Part shown: one piece after another, positions 11,319 through 22,378 of the stretch
How positions within the stretch are numbered: the stretch's first letter is position 1
Layout: every line of letters starts with the position of its first letter
Assembly: GCA_033439765.1 (NCBI GenBank)
Contig: JAULSN010000002.1
Span: forward strand, 6,758,001 to 6,822,000
DNA length: 64,000 bases
DNA from: Lasiosphaeria ovina
Taxonomy: Eukaryota > Ascomycota > Sordariomycetes > Sordariales > Lasiosphaeriaceae
Reading direction: 5' to 3'
Translations under genes and position numbers: made by a program
The notes under the pieces: model-generated
Database searches by the model: none
What the model saw: only the letters and a program-made list of their open reading frames with translations
Told to the model about the DNA's origin: nothing

Positions 11319-11689
11319 CAAAAACGCAGGCCGCCCGGGTCTGATCCACCATCTGAAACTGGCAAACCTCGAGAAACAAGAACGAGCACGGTCGGACAGG
11401 ACCTTGTGATCTCACCGCATCAGTCTTGGAATTTGCTGAAGCCGTGGGAGCCCGAAGCGGCGAACAAGGCACACCACACACTGCTGCTGCAACCGTCGTC
11501 TAACTATGACCCCTAGCATTTCCCACGACCTGCAGCTACGCGCCGAGACACGGAAAGACGTACTTTCCATCTTGAACGTCGTCTTCCTTACCTGGACGAG
11601 ATCTTCAACTAGTGCACTTTGCGGGGGTCAACAAACCCAACCAACCCACCATTCGTCCCGCCAACACCAGCCCATCCGAGCCCAGAAAA
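11319..11689. other. intergenic
   Basis: No supported gene. The 3' end is rich in CCAACC/CACC and serves as leader for the Nudix locus. Confidence 0.4.
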
Positions 11690-12397
11690 TGTCCACACCA
11701 CCAACTAGCACCATCGCATCCGACCCCGCCATCGACGCCTCGACCCTCCTATCATCGCGCAGCAGCTTTCTCTCACACACCACCGTACCGCCACCGGCCA
11801 ACGCTCCGACAAGCTCGTCGTAGGCGGCGCCGCCCCATATTCCGCCACCCCGCCAACACCACCGTCAGCGGCAGCCTATCAGCACCACACATCCTCCTCC
11901 TCCTCCAGCGCGCGGCGCACGAGACGTACTTCCCCAGCGTGTCCGAGATCCCCGGCGGCAAGGTCGACGAGAGCGACTCCGGCGTCGCGGCCGCGGCGGT
12001 GCGCGAGGTGCGCGAGGAGACGGGGCCGCGCGTGGCGCGTTTCGCCGCGCAGCTGCGGCTGATGCTGTGTACCACTTCCAAGGCAGCGTCTAGCAGTGCG
12101 GGCGTCGTGTCGAAGCGGGCGATCCAGCCGAACTATGTTGTTGCGGTTGACTGGGTGGGGGACGGCGAGGTTGTTTTGAGTGAGGATGAGCATGCTGGGT
12201 TTGTCTGGGCTGCGGAGGATGAGTTGGACGGGCTGGACATGACGGGTGAGATGAGGGGGGTTGTCCGGGAGGCTTTTGATGTTGTTGGGCGTGTTTCTCG
12301 TGACGGGCTAGGATTCCGATGTAGTCAGAACCCTGAATGTCGACCAGCGGGTGGCTTTTCAAGATCTGAAAGGCCACTGATTATATGTCGGGCTTGA
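11690..12397 (+). pseudogene. Nudix hydrolase gene with apparent frameshifts
   Basis: The C-terminal frame (about 11,830-12,397) is a Nudix domain. It has GGKVDES...REVREETG, a Nudix box with one residue more than the usual GX5EX7REUXEEXGU spacing. It ends with the fungal-type EHAGFVWAAEDEL..LDMTGEMR.VVREAF. A plausible start, ATG 11690, opens a frame giving a normal N-terminus up to about 11,785. The conserved SDKLVVGG strand then falls in a second frame, and the following FRHPANTT in a third. Two single-base shifts between 11,785 and 11,840 are therefore needed for one protein. Either the gene is broken or the GC-rich repeats there are mis-sequenced. Nudix enzymes hydrolyse nucleoside-diphosphate derivatives; the substrate cannot be told. 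Confidence 0.6.
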
Positions 12398-12795
12398 AAT
12401 CATGTTATGAGCGACGATCAAACCAGCAGAGAACGTAATCTAGACAAAGGTCTAATGATGCGTCAGCTTTGTTCTTGAAACTACACGGCATAATTACCGT
12501 CTATTTGACAATGAGAGGAGACTTGCTTCTCAACCGGTGACTACCCTGTTGGAACGTCCAGTCCTTGGACATTAAAATCGTACAGGTAAATCGATTCGCG
12601 TGTCATTCAACACATGTGACCTCAAAGGTCTAGGTAGTAGCCAGTCCAATAATAATACAAAAGTTCCGTCCAACGTCCAAGTCCAAGACTCCAAGCATCA
12701 GACTCGTACATAAGCTATTTCATACAGTCAGCCCGCAAATCCTATCAACCCCTCAAAGCCAGCATCCATCGAAAGCCACAACTCGGCAAGCTCGA
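12398..12795. other. intergenic, convergent 3' ends
   Basis: AT-rich spacer between the converging Nudix and DUF7730 genes. I see nothing else in it. Confidence 0.5.
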
Positions 12796-14050
12796 TCACG
12801 ACGGCGTGAGGCTTAGCCGCAAGCGCACAACCCTGTCGCCTCGCTGCACATAGCGCCGCTGCTCGGCCTGGAAATTCACCGCCAGCTTGCCGCGCAGCTT
12901 CCAGATAGAAACGTCGTTGGACGGCCCCGCCTCCTCCTCGTCCGAGCCCGACACCGAACGGGCTTCGTCTGCCGCCCTGGTCTTATCCTGGGAGGCAGTC
13001 CGCCGATGGTAGCCAAACCGCTTGAGGGCTTGCGAGTGCGAGATGCGGCCGGCCATGGTCACGTCCAGGTCTCGGAGCTCGGGCGTCGCCGCCTGCACGC
13101 CCTGCAGAATGTCCGACCACAGCTTCTGGCCGTACACGACGCCGCCGTCGGCCGCGACCAGCATGTTGCCGGGAGGGTTCTCGCCGGGCACGCCGCTTCG
13201 CCGGATACGGCCCAGGAAGAGGTGGTCGTTGCGGTTGGCGAAGCCGAACTCAAGAAAGCGGAGATGGTCCAGAAACGGGTGGGGCTTCTGGACAAAGAAG
13301 CGGATGGCGTCCTCTGACGACGTGAAGATGAGCATCACAGTCTCGAAAAACGAGACAATGGCCTCCAAGTATCTAAATACGGCGAATTAGCTTTCTGGCT
13401 GATTGCTTGGTTGTTGGAATCACCTCGCAGCAAACTTACATTTTCTTGCATGTCAGAAACAGCGGCAGGAACGGGCTCTTCTCCGCGGGCGTGACGCTGC
13501 CTGTGAGTGGATTCCACCGCCGCATGTGGGCGTGCTGGCAGGGTCCATGCTTCCCCCAGTGCAAGCGCATGACGCAGGCATACCAGAACCACTTGGGCGG
13601 CATCAGGGCCGGGGCGGAGTGTGCATCGAACGGCCAGGGGTCGGTGACGTCGGTGTCATCGCGCGGGCCGGCGGGTACGACACACTGGCTGTGGGATAGG
13701 CTGTTGGGACGCGACCCGTCCGTGTAGATGTGCAGGCGGAGGCTGGAGCCCGGGGTGGAGGGCGACATGTGGCACGTCCTGAGGTAACTCTCCCAGACGG
13801 CGCGGTAGATTTGGCGCCGAATCTCGAGCGGGAGCTTGGCAAACAGGACGCAGGTGTCCTGGTTGTCGATGGCCTGCTGCATCTCGATTTTGGTGATGGT
13901 CTTCACGTCGGCTTCGTCGCTCGACGATGACTCGATACCGTGGTGGATGATTAGCGGTGGGGCGACCACAGGAGCACCGCTCGCGGGTTCCTGTCCCTTG
14001 CTCGACTTCTTTCGACGGAATGCGCGACGGAGATAATCCCCGACCCCCAT
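12796..14050 (-). CDS. DUF7730-type fungal protein
   Basis: A 395-residue protein from exons 14050-13440 and 13372-12796 (GTAAGT donor, TTTAG acceptor, 67-bp intron, phase 2). The family core is clear: LPLEIRRQIYRAVW (about residues 72-85) and LLTCKK-type FLTCKKIYLEA (about residues 196-207), the latter rebuilt exactly across the intron. Between them is a segment in which MRLHWGKHG recurs in many fungal members. The C-terminal third is basic and carries a Glu/Asp-rich insert (SGSDEEEAG). These proteins resemble F-box-associated folds and are expanded in ascomycetes, but no function is established. The N-terminus MGVGDYLRR could be myristoylated because Gly2 is present; that is inference only. 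Confidence 0.8.
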
Positions 14051-15178
14051 GGCTTCGGGGCGTCGACGTCAGATTTACCTACCAACGTGCAAACTGGCGT
14101 GAAGACGAGTAGCCAAACCCTCGTCGCAGCTGTTGATGTTGCGAAGGAAGGTCGACGCGTCGTGCAGGACCACGAGTGCTGAAGGAGAACCTTGCGACGC
14201 GAGGATGGAAAGAAGGTGCGAGGTTGCCCAGGCCCGGCGGGGTTAACGAAAGTGCAGCAGCGACTGGTAGCGCCGCGCGCGGAATTCTGCCCTGCGGCTT
14301 CTGTTTCAGAGTTTCGGGTTGCTGCGGCGGGTATCCGTAGCCCAATCACGTTGGGGCCCTCTGCACCCCGAATTTGGTGGCGTTTGGCTCTAGGCAAAGG
14401 CAGACAGCTGCCGAAATGGAATTTCGAACGGGAGGCCGCTGGCAGCACCCGCCAAACCACCAAAGAGCGAGGAAATGGAAGTGGGGTCATCTGTGTCGTA
14501 TCCGTAATGCGCAATGCGAATTCCAGCAGCGGAATTGGTGCTCTGACAGCAACTTGCAAGCCGGCATCTTCCGAAGTTCCAACCGTTCGGGGACGGATAA
14601 TTGTCCTCTTGCAGGACGCGGCAGCCTGAGGTGCCATCACGTTCGTCTGCCACCTGTCACCGTCTGCCACTACAGGGCTTCTATTGCTAGCTGCGGCAAG
14701 CGCGGCCTGAACGCGCCCTAGCCCAGGCCCCAGCGCCGTTGTTGCCATCGATCGTTGCTGCAGTGGGGGTCCGAAACCCCTTTAACGTGCCTCCCATTTG
14801 GGCACCTCTGATGAAAAACCAGCCAAGTCGCCATTCGAAACTGGAGCAGAAGGCACGAAATGTCAAACTCACCGCCGTCAAGGTGCCTTCGTCAGATCGT
14901 CTCTGAATGCTCTCATTTGCTCCCAGGACTGCATCAACCTACCTTCAGCAGTGGGATCAACTCAACCCGTAATGCACTTTCGGCTGTCTGCACAAGCCGA
15001 CCCGTTAAAATCTTAACTCTGCTATTCTTTATTGTACGGTGGTATCATGCGCGGTTCCATCCAAGATTCCAAGTGCCTCGACTGATTCATCTGCCAATTT
15101 CTAGTCCCAGAAGCACCAAGTCCTCGCATTTCTGCCGGTCGCTTATCCGATGTTCTGGTACAGGGAGGAACTGTCGCC
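14051..15178. other. intergenic
   Basis: About 1.1 kb between two minus-strand genes. Short frames on both strands carry no recognisable domain. No repeats seen. Confidence 0.45.
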
Positions 15179-17355
15179 TCATCGAAAGTATTCTCCCGTC
15201 TTCCCGAGGTTCGCCAATAGCTCCTCGCCGCTCGAGGCGACCGAGTGGACGATGAAGTCGGGGCGCACCAGGACAAACTTTGCCGAGCTGCCGTACCGGT
15301 CCTCGACCGACGTGTGGTGGTATCCCTTGATGGGCGTGATGCCCTCGCCCGCCAGCTCCTCGGTGGTGCAGGGATAATAAGCCTCCAGCCCAGGCTCGGG
15401 CCTAGCCGTAGACGTTTCGCTGCTGCTGCCGTCGATAAAGTACAGGGTGACGTCTTCCATCGTCAGCATGTCTCTTGGCAGGTCGGCTACCTTGAGAATC
15501 TCTGCGATCTGGGCGTGTTCGACGGCCGGAGAGTCGCGCCTCACAAAGACCAGCAGCGAGAGATGCGACAGGTTGCGCAGGAACGCGCTGTCCGATAATA
15601 TCGGGGCCTGGCCCTGCTTGCGCACCCGGATCTGCGCGACCTTGCGGCCGCCGACGCCGGCGCCGTCGAGGAAGAAGCCGTCAGGACACGTTTTGTGGGT
15701 GAAGGCCAGCTTGTCGCGGAAGGCGCGGTGGGTGCGGAGGCGCGCGAGGATGGGGAACTGCCACACGAGACGCATCACAATCCGGTAGAGGAGCCCGCCG
15801 AAGAAGGACCACATGTTGACGATGCTGCCGTTGAGCCTGGTGGCGTTCATAGCCCCCTTCCACGCGTGGCGACGCTCTTGGCTCCACCCCTCGAGGATGC
15901 GCTCGCGCGTCGTCGTCAGCACGCTAATGGTCGACATCATGGCGAGCCGCCACGCTAGCGACTGCGCGTCTCTAATCCTACACGCGATGCCCTGCCTACC
16001 AAACGGCGGGAACACGTGCGCCGCGTCGCCAATGAGCATTGTGTTGCGCACGAACCACTTGTTCACTACCTTGACGGTGAATCTGACATGCACATTCGGA
16101 TTAGCGCTCTGGCCTTGAACGTCTAAGGTTCATGTCTCAAAGACTCTCACGTACGTGAATGGTCGGCACCGGATTACGTCAATGCAATCCCTGGGAAACT
16201 CAACAACCGTCTTTGCAAGAGTCCTCGAAAGCTTGGATCCTGGTATTATCATCCAAGACCCGAAGATCTTCCAAAGGTGGCCCTGCACGTCGTCGAGGTT
16301 GTCCTCTGGCTCGACCGAGTATTCGTGTCTTGTCCGCAAGTCAGCTTCGACATCTCCCACAACACACCCTCACAAGCTCTACTTACCTCCAGAATCCAGA
16401 GCCAGCGGGTCCAAACCTCCCGCTGACCTGTGGTCTCTTGTCGTCGTTACAGAAACTGAACTTAGCGTTAGCTCGAAGCGGCATACATGAGTACAATTTT
16501 CACGTCTTACTAGAATCCCGTCGGCCAGAAGGTGTCGTGGACCTGCTGTGGCGTGTAGCCAAGCTTCCACAGAGGAAACTCGGGATGCGACTCTGGCGTC
16601 GGCGTTGTGATCTTCAGGTTTGCCGCGACCCATGTGCCGACATAAGTCCACTCGCCCTCCACTTGCCTGACGCCTTCGGGCTCGAGGAACTTTTTCCTCA
16701 CCACGCCCCTTTTCCCGTCGGCCCCCACGAGCCATGACGTGCGGATCAGGTGCTTCGCCCCGTCCTAGTCGAGGTATTCGATAATGGTCTGGTCGCCCAC
16801 CTCTTCCCGCCCGAGCACTTCGCATCCTGTGCGAAGCTCGCAGCTGGGAAATTCCGGCAGGAGTGCTCTGATCTCTCGCTCTGAAGCATTGTGTCAGGAG
16901 CTTTACATATCGGCATCCGCGTACCCAGAGGAATTTCCGGTTTCTTACCGTAGTTCGGCTAGAACTGCGTGACGTTGTTGGAGACGGCCTGTTAGGCCCA
17001 GTCCACTCTGATATCGAACGTCATGAACGGGGACTGCCTGAAGTTGCCGCGGTGGAAGTTAAGGACGCTAATATCCTTGCCTATCCTCTTGGTCAGGCCC
17101 TCGCCGATGCCGATCTGGTACGAAATCCGCACTGCATCGCCGTTCACCACAATGCCTCGTGGGTCTTCGCAGACCTCGGTGTCCTTCTCAAGTATTATGG
17201 TCTGGTGCCCGGTCAGTACGAGTCGTGGCGGCAGTGCCGGAGTCATCACGTGCGCTCGCGACGCGACGCACCTTGACATTCATGCGGCCAAGCAGCGCGC
17301 CGAGCGCGAGTCCGCTGGGGCCAGCCCCAACGATGACGACTGTGGTCTCCTCCAT
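15179..17355 (-). pseudogene. phenol-hydroxylase-type FAD monooxygenase, three in-frame stops
   Basis: Six exons fit in phase over a 618-codon span: 17355-17272, 17201-16949, 16880-16511, 16455-16387, 16328-16155 and 16082-15179. Class A flavoprotein hallmarks remain: the FAD Rossmann motif VVIVGAGPSGLALG (residues 7-20), the DG motif VGADGKRGVVRK and the GD motif MLIGDAAHVFPPFG. The C-terminal thioredoxin-like dimerisation region of the phenol 2-monooxygenase type is also present. Three stops interrupt it: TAA at 16994-16992, TAG at 16961-16959 and TAG at 16767-16765. Each is explained by one CpA-to-TpA change (CAA to TAA, CAG to TAG, TGG to TAG). Otherwise the introns and frame are intact, so inactivation looks recent. 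The ancestral enzyme would have hydroxylated a phenolic ring, feeding the dioxygenase next door. Confidence 0.85.
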
Positions 17356-18011
17356 GGCGCTTTGCAACTAAGGGATGTTGAAATGGCGAGTTTAGTGGCC
17401 GTAATCGGTGGCCGTGATCCATTGCTGCAGGAGATCCAGGGCTTATTATCGTGCCTGGTGGCCATTTCCCCAGGTAACCCGGATCTCCGGCCAAATCTTG
17501 GAACCGGTATCGGTATGTTCATTCCGCTATCCGGTGTGGAATTTTGTGGGGAAGAGCTAGGCTAGCACCGCCATCACATGGCTCAGGGTGCCGGCCGCGT
17601 CGGCTGCAACAACCCGATCCACAATGCCCTCCGCGCTACTCTCCGACAGGACATGCAATTTGCGCGCCCGGTTCCTGTGTGTCTGGTTCTTGTGCGTGCC
17701 TGGAGCGGCCTAAATGGCGGCAACATACATTTCATGGACGATGAGCTAGTTATGGACTGGGTATAGTGGTTTGGTGTTAGGGAGGCTAACCGAAGTGAGG
17801 GACAGGTCTAAATCGACGAGCTGCCGGGTATGGCCAAGACACCATCAAATAGGAAAGTACCAGGACCGAAAGTCACTACAAGATGTTTCCAATGCGATCA
17901 CATTAAGGTACTTGACATGTGTCCAGTGTTGAGTTGCAAGGTGGTAAGGTTTCTTGGATTCTTATTCCGCAAGATCAGCCTCTCGTATCCAGCCCCTCAC
18001 TAAACAACTAT
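17356..18011. other. intergenic
   Basis: Space between two minus-strand pseudogenes of the catabolic cluster. No feature recognised. Confidence 0.45.
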
Positions 18012-18760
18012 CTATGCTACACCCCCCTCGGGCCTGACGGGGCCCCAGATATACATGGAAGCCGGGCCGTCGCTCTTCTCCCGGCCGGTCGGGTTGTCCT
18101 CGTTGACAATGTCACCGTCGGCGTAGTGCTCGATGGCGAAGCCGGTCGGGTCCTTCCAGTAGTCAAAGATCTGCGAGCCGAAAATGTGGCGGCCGACGCC
18201 CCAGATGGGCGTGTACTTCTTGGACAGCAGGTACTCATGCCCCAGAAGCTGTGTGTCAAAGTCCTCGACTTCGAACGAGTAGTGGTGCACGCGGTGGCTC
18301 TCGGCAAAGCCTGGTGGCGCCCGCGATAGGAACAGCGTGTGGTGGTCTACATACTCCTTCTCCTGATCCAGGTGCATAAAGGTCAGCCCGTCCACCTCGC
18401 GCCCGCCGGCCTCCACTTCGAACAGCACGCACGTCCGAAGGGATGAAGTTGAAGTGCTGCGTGTAAAAGGCCACATCCTCGTCAAACTTGGACGTGATGT
18501 ACCCGTAGTGCCCCAGCTTGTGCACCGTCGCTGCTCCGCGTCGCCACGTAGCAGCACGCGTCGCGCCCGTACCCCCGGTAGTAGATGGTCTCATCGCCGT
18601 CCCGCGCCGCCTCAGTGAAGCCGAAGTCGTGCGCAAACACGTCGAACGCCTCCAGGGCCGGGTGCTGCACCAGCACGTAGCTCAGCCGCGCCAGCTGGAT
18701 CTTGTCGGGCGAGTTCTTTATTGTGCCGATGCGGCCGGGGACGAACTTTAGGTCGGCCAT
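18012..18760 (-). pseudogene. VOC-superfamily (extradiol-type) ring-cleavage dioxygenase, deleted and frameshifted
   Basis: Starts normally (MADLKFVPGRIGTIKN; then LARLSYVLVQHPALEAFDVFAHDFGFTEA as separate motifs). It reaches YYRGYGRDACCYVA near 18,560. From there the family's middle section of about 80 residues is missing. The reading jumps frame to VHKLGHYGYITSKFDEDVAFY and, near 18,435, jumps again to LFEVEAGGREVDGL. The C-terminal half is then well preserved to the stop: HRVHHYSFEVEDFDTQLLGH, WGVGRHIFGSQIFDYW and IEHYADGD. These include His and Glu positions expected to bind the catalytic Fe(II). The fungal family is normally about 340-360 residues and cleaves catechol-like rings. It is divergent from the FAH gene, with 217 bp between starts. 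Confidence 0.85.
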
Positions 18761-18977
18761 GACTCGTGGCTCGGGTGGTGTGAGGATGTGCTATGGGGAA
18801 CGAGACGGGGTTTGTGGGGGACCTCCGCCCTCGACGGCATTATTTCGGTATTTCGGTGGCGGTACATCAGCCAAGTCAAAAACATGGGCCCCGTGCTCTT
18901 TTGTCCTCTGCACAATCTTCATCATCGCTCAACTGACGTTTCTCTGTTTGTGTCTCCCCAGATTTCGGTCAGACAAG
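18761..18977. promoter_or_regulatory. shared divergent promoter, dioxygenase / FAH hydrolase
   Basis: The 217 bp between the two start codons must contain both promoters. No binding site is clear enough to call. A leader of about 70 bp rich in CTTCATC/TCTTT precedes the FAH start. Confidence 0.4.
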
Positions 18978-19998
18978 ATGGCCGTGTGGGACAGCTTGAT
19001 CCGCTTTGACGCGGCAGGCGGACGCGAGTACTGGGGGGCTTTTCCGCTAGAGGCCCCCCTGGCCACCGGGTCGTCCGTCAAGGGTTATGCGACCATTGAC
19101 GATCTGGAGTCCGGGACTGGCGGTGTCGATGTGACAGTCGAGAAGGCAAGCTCCAGCTTCCAGTTGGTGACAAACAGACGCCAAGGCTAACGCCGCAAAC
19201 AGCTTCTCGCTCCCGTCCCGACGACAGGCATCCCCATCATCTGCGTTGGCCTGAACTACCGGAACCACGCCAATGAGGCGTCGGTATGTTTCCCCTCCAG
19301 TGGCTCACGAACCCGAACGTCCATTGGAGCTAACACCGGCACTCGTCGTACAGCTCCCCATTCCCGCCACTCCGCCCATGTGGTACAAGCCTGCTGCATC
19401 TCTAGCCGACCCCGACACTGAAGTGCCGTTCCCCGTGCAGGCGCAGAAATCCTTCCCCGACTTTGAGGTACGTGGCGCAACACCTTTGTCGATTCGTGAC
19501 GTGCGACTGACAGGCCAACAGGGCGAGCTTACCATTGTGCTGCGCAAGAGCATGAAGAACGTGGCAGCCGCCGATGTGGCGTCGCACATCCTGGGGTACA
19601 CGATCGGCAACGACCTGACGGCGCGCTTCTTACAGCGGTCGTGCGGCGGGCAGTACACGTACGCCAAGGGCTTCGACAAGTTCGCGCCGCTGGGGCCGCG
19701 GCTGGTGCACCCGTCGCACATCACGCCCGACGCGCGGGGCAGCATCACGACGCGCGTCAACGGCCGCACCGTCCAGAACAGCCCCTTCGACTTCATCTTC
19801 CCAGTCGACGAGCTGCTGAGCTTTCTATCTCAGGGCACCACGCTCCCGGCCGGCACCGCCATCCTCACGGGCACCCCGGCGGGCGTCGGCTGGTTTCAGG
19901 ACCCCAAGACGCCCCTGCAGCACGGCGACGTGGTCGAGGTCGAGGTCAAGCCCATTGGCGTGCTCAAGACGACGATTGTGTTTGAGAAGTGGAACTAG
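18978..19998 (+). CDS. fumarylacetoacetate hydrolase-family enzyme
   Basis: A 279-residue protein from exons 18978-19145, 19203-19283, 19354-19467 and 19522-19998, every junction in phase 0. Intron 1 has a GC donor (AAG|GCAAGC) with a good CTAAC branch and ACAG acceptor; the other introns are GT-AG. FAH-fold motifs are in order: CVGLNYRNHANE (about residues 69-80), the metal-binding ExE in FEGELTIVL at the exon 3/4 junction, GYTIGNDLTAR, KGFDKFAPLGP and GTPAGVGWF. The family hydrolyses or isomerises acyl-pyruvates and 2-hydroxy-dienoates, the products of meta ring cleavage. That fits its place beside a ring hydroxylase and an extradiol-type dioxygenase. It is the only gene of the cluster with no stop or frameshift, so it may still be active. 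Confidence 0.9.
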
Positions 19999-20902
19999 AC
20001 GGTGGCAAAGGCACGGCTGGCGCCAGGTGGAGATGTGTCACGATTATAATAATGAATACCAATTACTGTTCACGATGCACTCTTCCTGTCACGGTTGCGA
20101 CTTGCCACGCAATAGACTGGCAGATGAGAAAATGCCTTGCCCCGAATTCCGTATCCGACTGCGTGTGCTATGGTATAAAAGATGGCAATTGCGATCTACA
20201 ACATGCAGGGTCATTGTTTGGCCCATCATGTCTGCATTTACATCGATCTAATTTACCTGGTTCGTCGATATTCTCCCTTATTCTACAACAACGACAAGAG
20301 AAAATTGGCCCTTCATGCAGAAATTAGAACCATCCCAATTTACCCCTACGGGCGAAATTGCCCAATTGCAATGATAGATATCTGGGTACGGACACGCCCC
20401 AAATGCCTGGAATCCTGGTCCTTGTCAAAGTCCTACCTGCAGACCCCCGAGACGTGTTTACCCTCGCCCCGTATTCGTACCGTCGGGTCTGCCGGATCGT
20501 TGCGTTGCGTGAAGGTTTCCCCGCGGGGAAGACGCCAAGTCTCCACGTCGCCCCCCGGATCGATGGGTCCGAGGCTGCCAGGTCAGGGGGGATCACATCC
20601 CGAGTTTGCGGGGGAGGTCTCAGGACAGGCCAGGCGGAGAGAGCCCGTCATTGCCGACGGCTCGGCTTCTTGGCTCCGCCGCACCACCTGGGCTACCGCA
20701 TTCGCAACTCCGAGCCAAGCGAGCATCACGATAAGACGAAATGCGTTTATATTGCTTGTGCTCCAATATCTGACGGTTTCGCTGTGAAACAGGATAACAG
20801 ATCAGGCCGTGAAACGTTACTCAGCACTTGGAATTTGGCATCAATAATTCCTCCCCGGCATCGCCCCTTTTTTTCAAGAGCATCAACAGACCAGTCTTCG
20901 CC
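19999..20902. other. intergenic
   Basis: Between the FAH and Baeyer-Villiger-type genes. Open frames are short and unrecognised. Nothing else seen. Confidence 0.45.
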
Positions 20903-21934
20903 ATGGGCTCTCTCGACGCCGCCGCCCCTAACCTGCCCGCCGTGGCGGGCCAGCACATTGGCAAGCCGCGGCCGATCCGGGTGATTGTGATCGGGGCGGG
21001 CATCTCGGACATCGCGTTCGCGTACAAGGCGCAGTTCCTCGAGAAGGTCGAGTACGTCGTGTACGAGAAGAACGGCGACGTGGGCGGCACGTGGCTCGAG
21101 TCGCGATACCCGGGGTGCTCGTGCGACATCCCCGCGCACTCGTACAGCTACCCGTGGGTCGGCAACCCCGAGTGGTCCAAAGTGTACGTCGGCGCCGAGG
21201 AGATCTGGGACTTTTACCGCCAGCAGACGCGCGAGTACGGCGTGTACGAGCACGCAAGGTTCCACCACCGCGTGCTGGCCGCTGGACGGTGCGCGTCGAG
21301 GACACGGCCACGGGTGTTGTGAGTGAAGACCGCGCCGACGTGGTGCTCAACTGCGCCGGCGTGCTCAAGCGGTGGAAGTGGCCCGACATCGCGGGGCTGC
21401 ACTTGTTCGCCGGCACGCTAGCCCACACGGGCAACTACCCTCCCGGGCTGGACCTGGCCGGCAAGCGCGTGGCCGTCATCGGCGCCGGGTCGTCGGCCAT
21501 CCAGGTGGTGCCCAAGTTTGACGTCGGCTGCAATCGGTAATCCTCCCTTCTACACCATCACAGCCAAAATCCATGCTAACCCTCGACACCGTGCCTGCCA
21601 GAGTCACGCCCGGCGAGGGCTACCTCGAGGCGCTGCAGGAGGCTAACGTGGAGCTGGTGCGCGACGGCATCGCCGAGGTGACGGCCGCGGGCGTTGTCAC
21701 GGCTAGAGGCAAGACGTACGAGGCCGACGTCATCATCGCGGCTACGGGCTACGACACGTCGTACGTGCCCGCGTTCGCCGTCACGGGCCGCGCCGGCGTC
21801 GACCTCGGCTAGACGTGGGCCAAGACGGGCGCCGAGGCGTATTTCACGTGCGCCGTGCCCGACATACCGAACTACTTTAGTGCGTGTTTTTCCCCGTCTG
21901 CCTTTCTGGTCTCTGCCGTTTCGTGCATGGTTAA

Positions 21935-21969
<35 letters not shown>

Positions 21970-22378
21970 GGTAGTCGGCCCCAACACGCCCATCTCCAAC
22001 GGGTCGCTGATGCCGTCCATCGAGGCGCAGGTCGACTTTGCGCTGGCGTTTGTCGACAAGATCCAGGGGCAAAACGTCAAGAGCGTGGTGGTCAGCCGCG
22101 CCGCCGGCACCGAGTTCAACGACTACAAGGACGCCGTCATGGAGCTGCTGGCGTTTTCTGGCAACTGCAACAGCTGGTACAAGGGCGGCACCGCCACCGG
22201 CCGCATCGTCGGCTCCTGGCCCGGGTCCGTCAACCACTTCCTCGAGTCGGTCCGCTCCCCGCGCTTCGAGGACTTTGAGTTCACGTACCACTCCGAGAAC
22301 CGCTTCGCGTATTTAGGAAATAGCCTGACGTTGAGAGATATTATGAAGGAGGACTTAGGGTGTTATATCAGGGCGTGA
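20903..22378 (+). pseudogene. Baeyer-Villiger-type flavin monooxygenase, frameshift, internal deletion and stop
   Basis: The start (ATG 20903) and N-terminus are normal: VIVIGAGISDIAFAYKAQ (the last Gly of GISG replaced by Asp), GGTWLESRYPGCSCD and YSYPW. Near 21,280 the frame shifts by one. The next part holds a degenerate BVMO fingerprint (FAGTLAHTGNYP) and the NADPH Rossmann motif VIGAGSSAIQ. At about 21,522 roughly 150 family residues are absent: the text passes from IQVVPKFD straight to VGCNR. An intact intron (21537-21601) follows, then RVTPGEGYLEALQ and ATGYD. A TAG at 21810-21812 interrupts, again explicable as CAG to TAG. The last intron (about 21,880-21,966) carries a GT microsatellite. 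The C-terminal exon ends ...LGCYIRA. Such enzymes insert oxygen next to ketones, for example in acetophenone-type side-chain removal. Confidence 0.85.
21938..21966. repeat. (GT)n microsatellite in intron
   Basis: About 14 GT dinucleotides fill the 3' part of the last intron of the Baeyer-Villiger-type pseudogene, ending directly at its GCAG acceptor. Confidence 0.8.

Noticed and set aside
16503..16511. Fourth stop in the FAD monooxygenase
   Set aside because: The TAG there overlaps a GTAAGA donor, and splicing to 16455 restores the family motif in phase, so it is an intron boundary.
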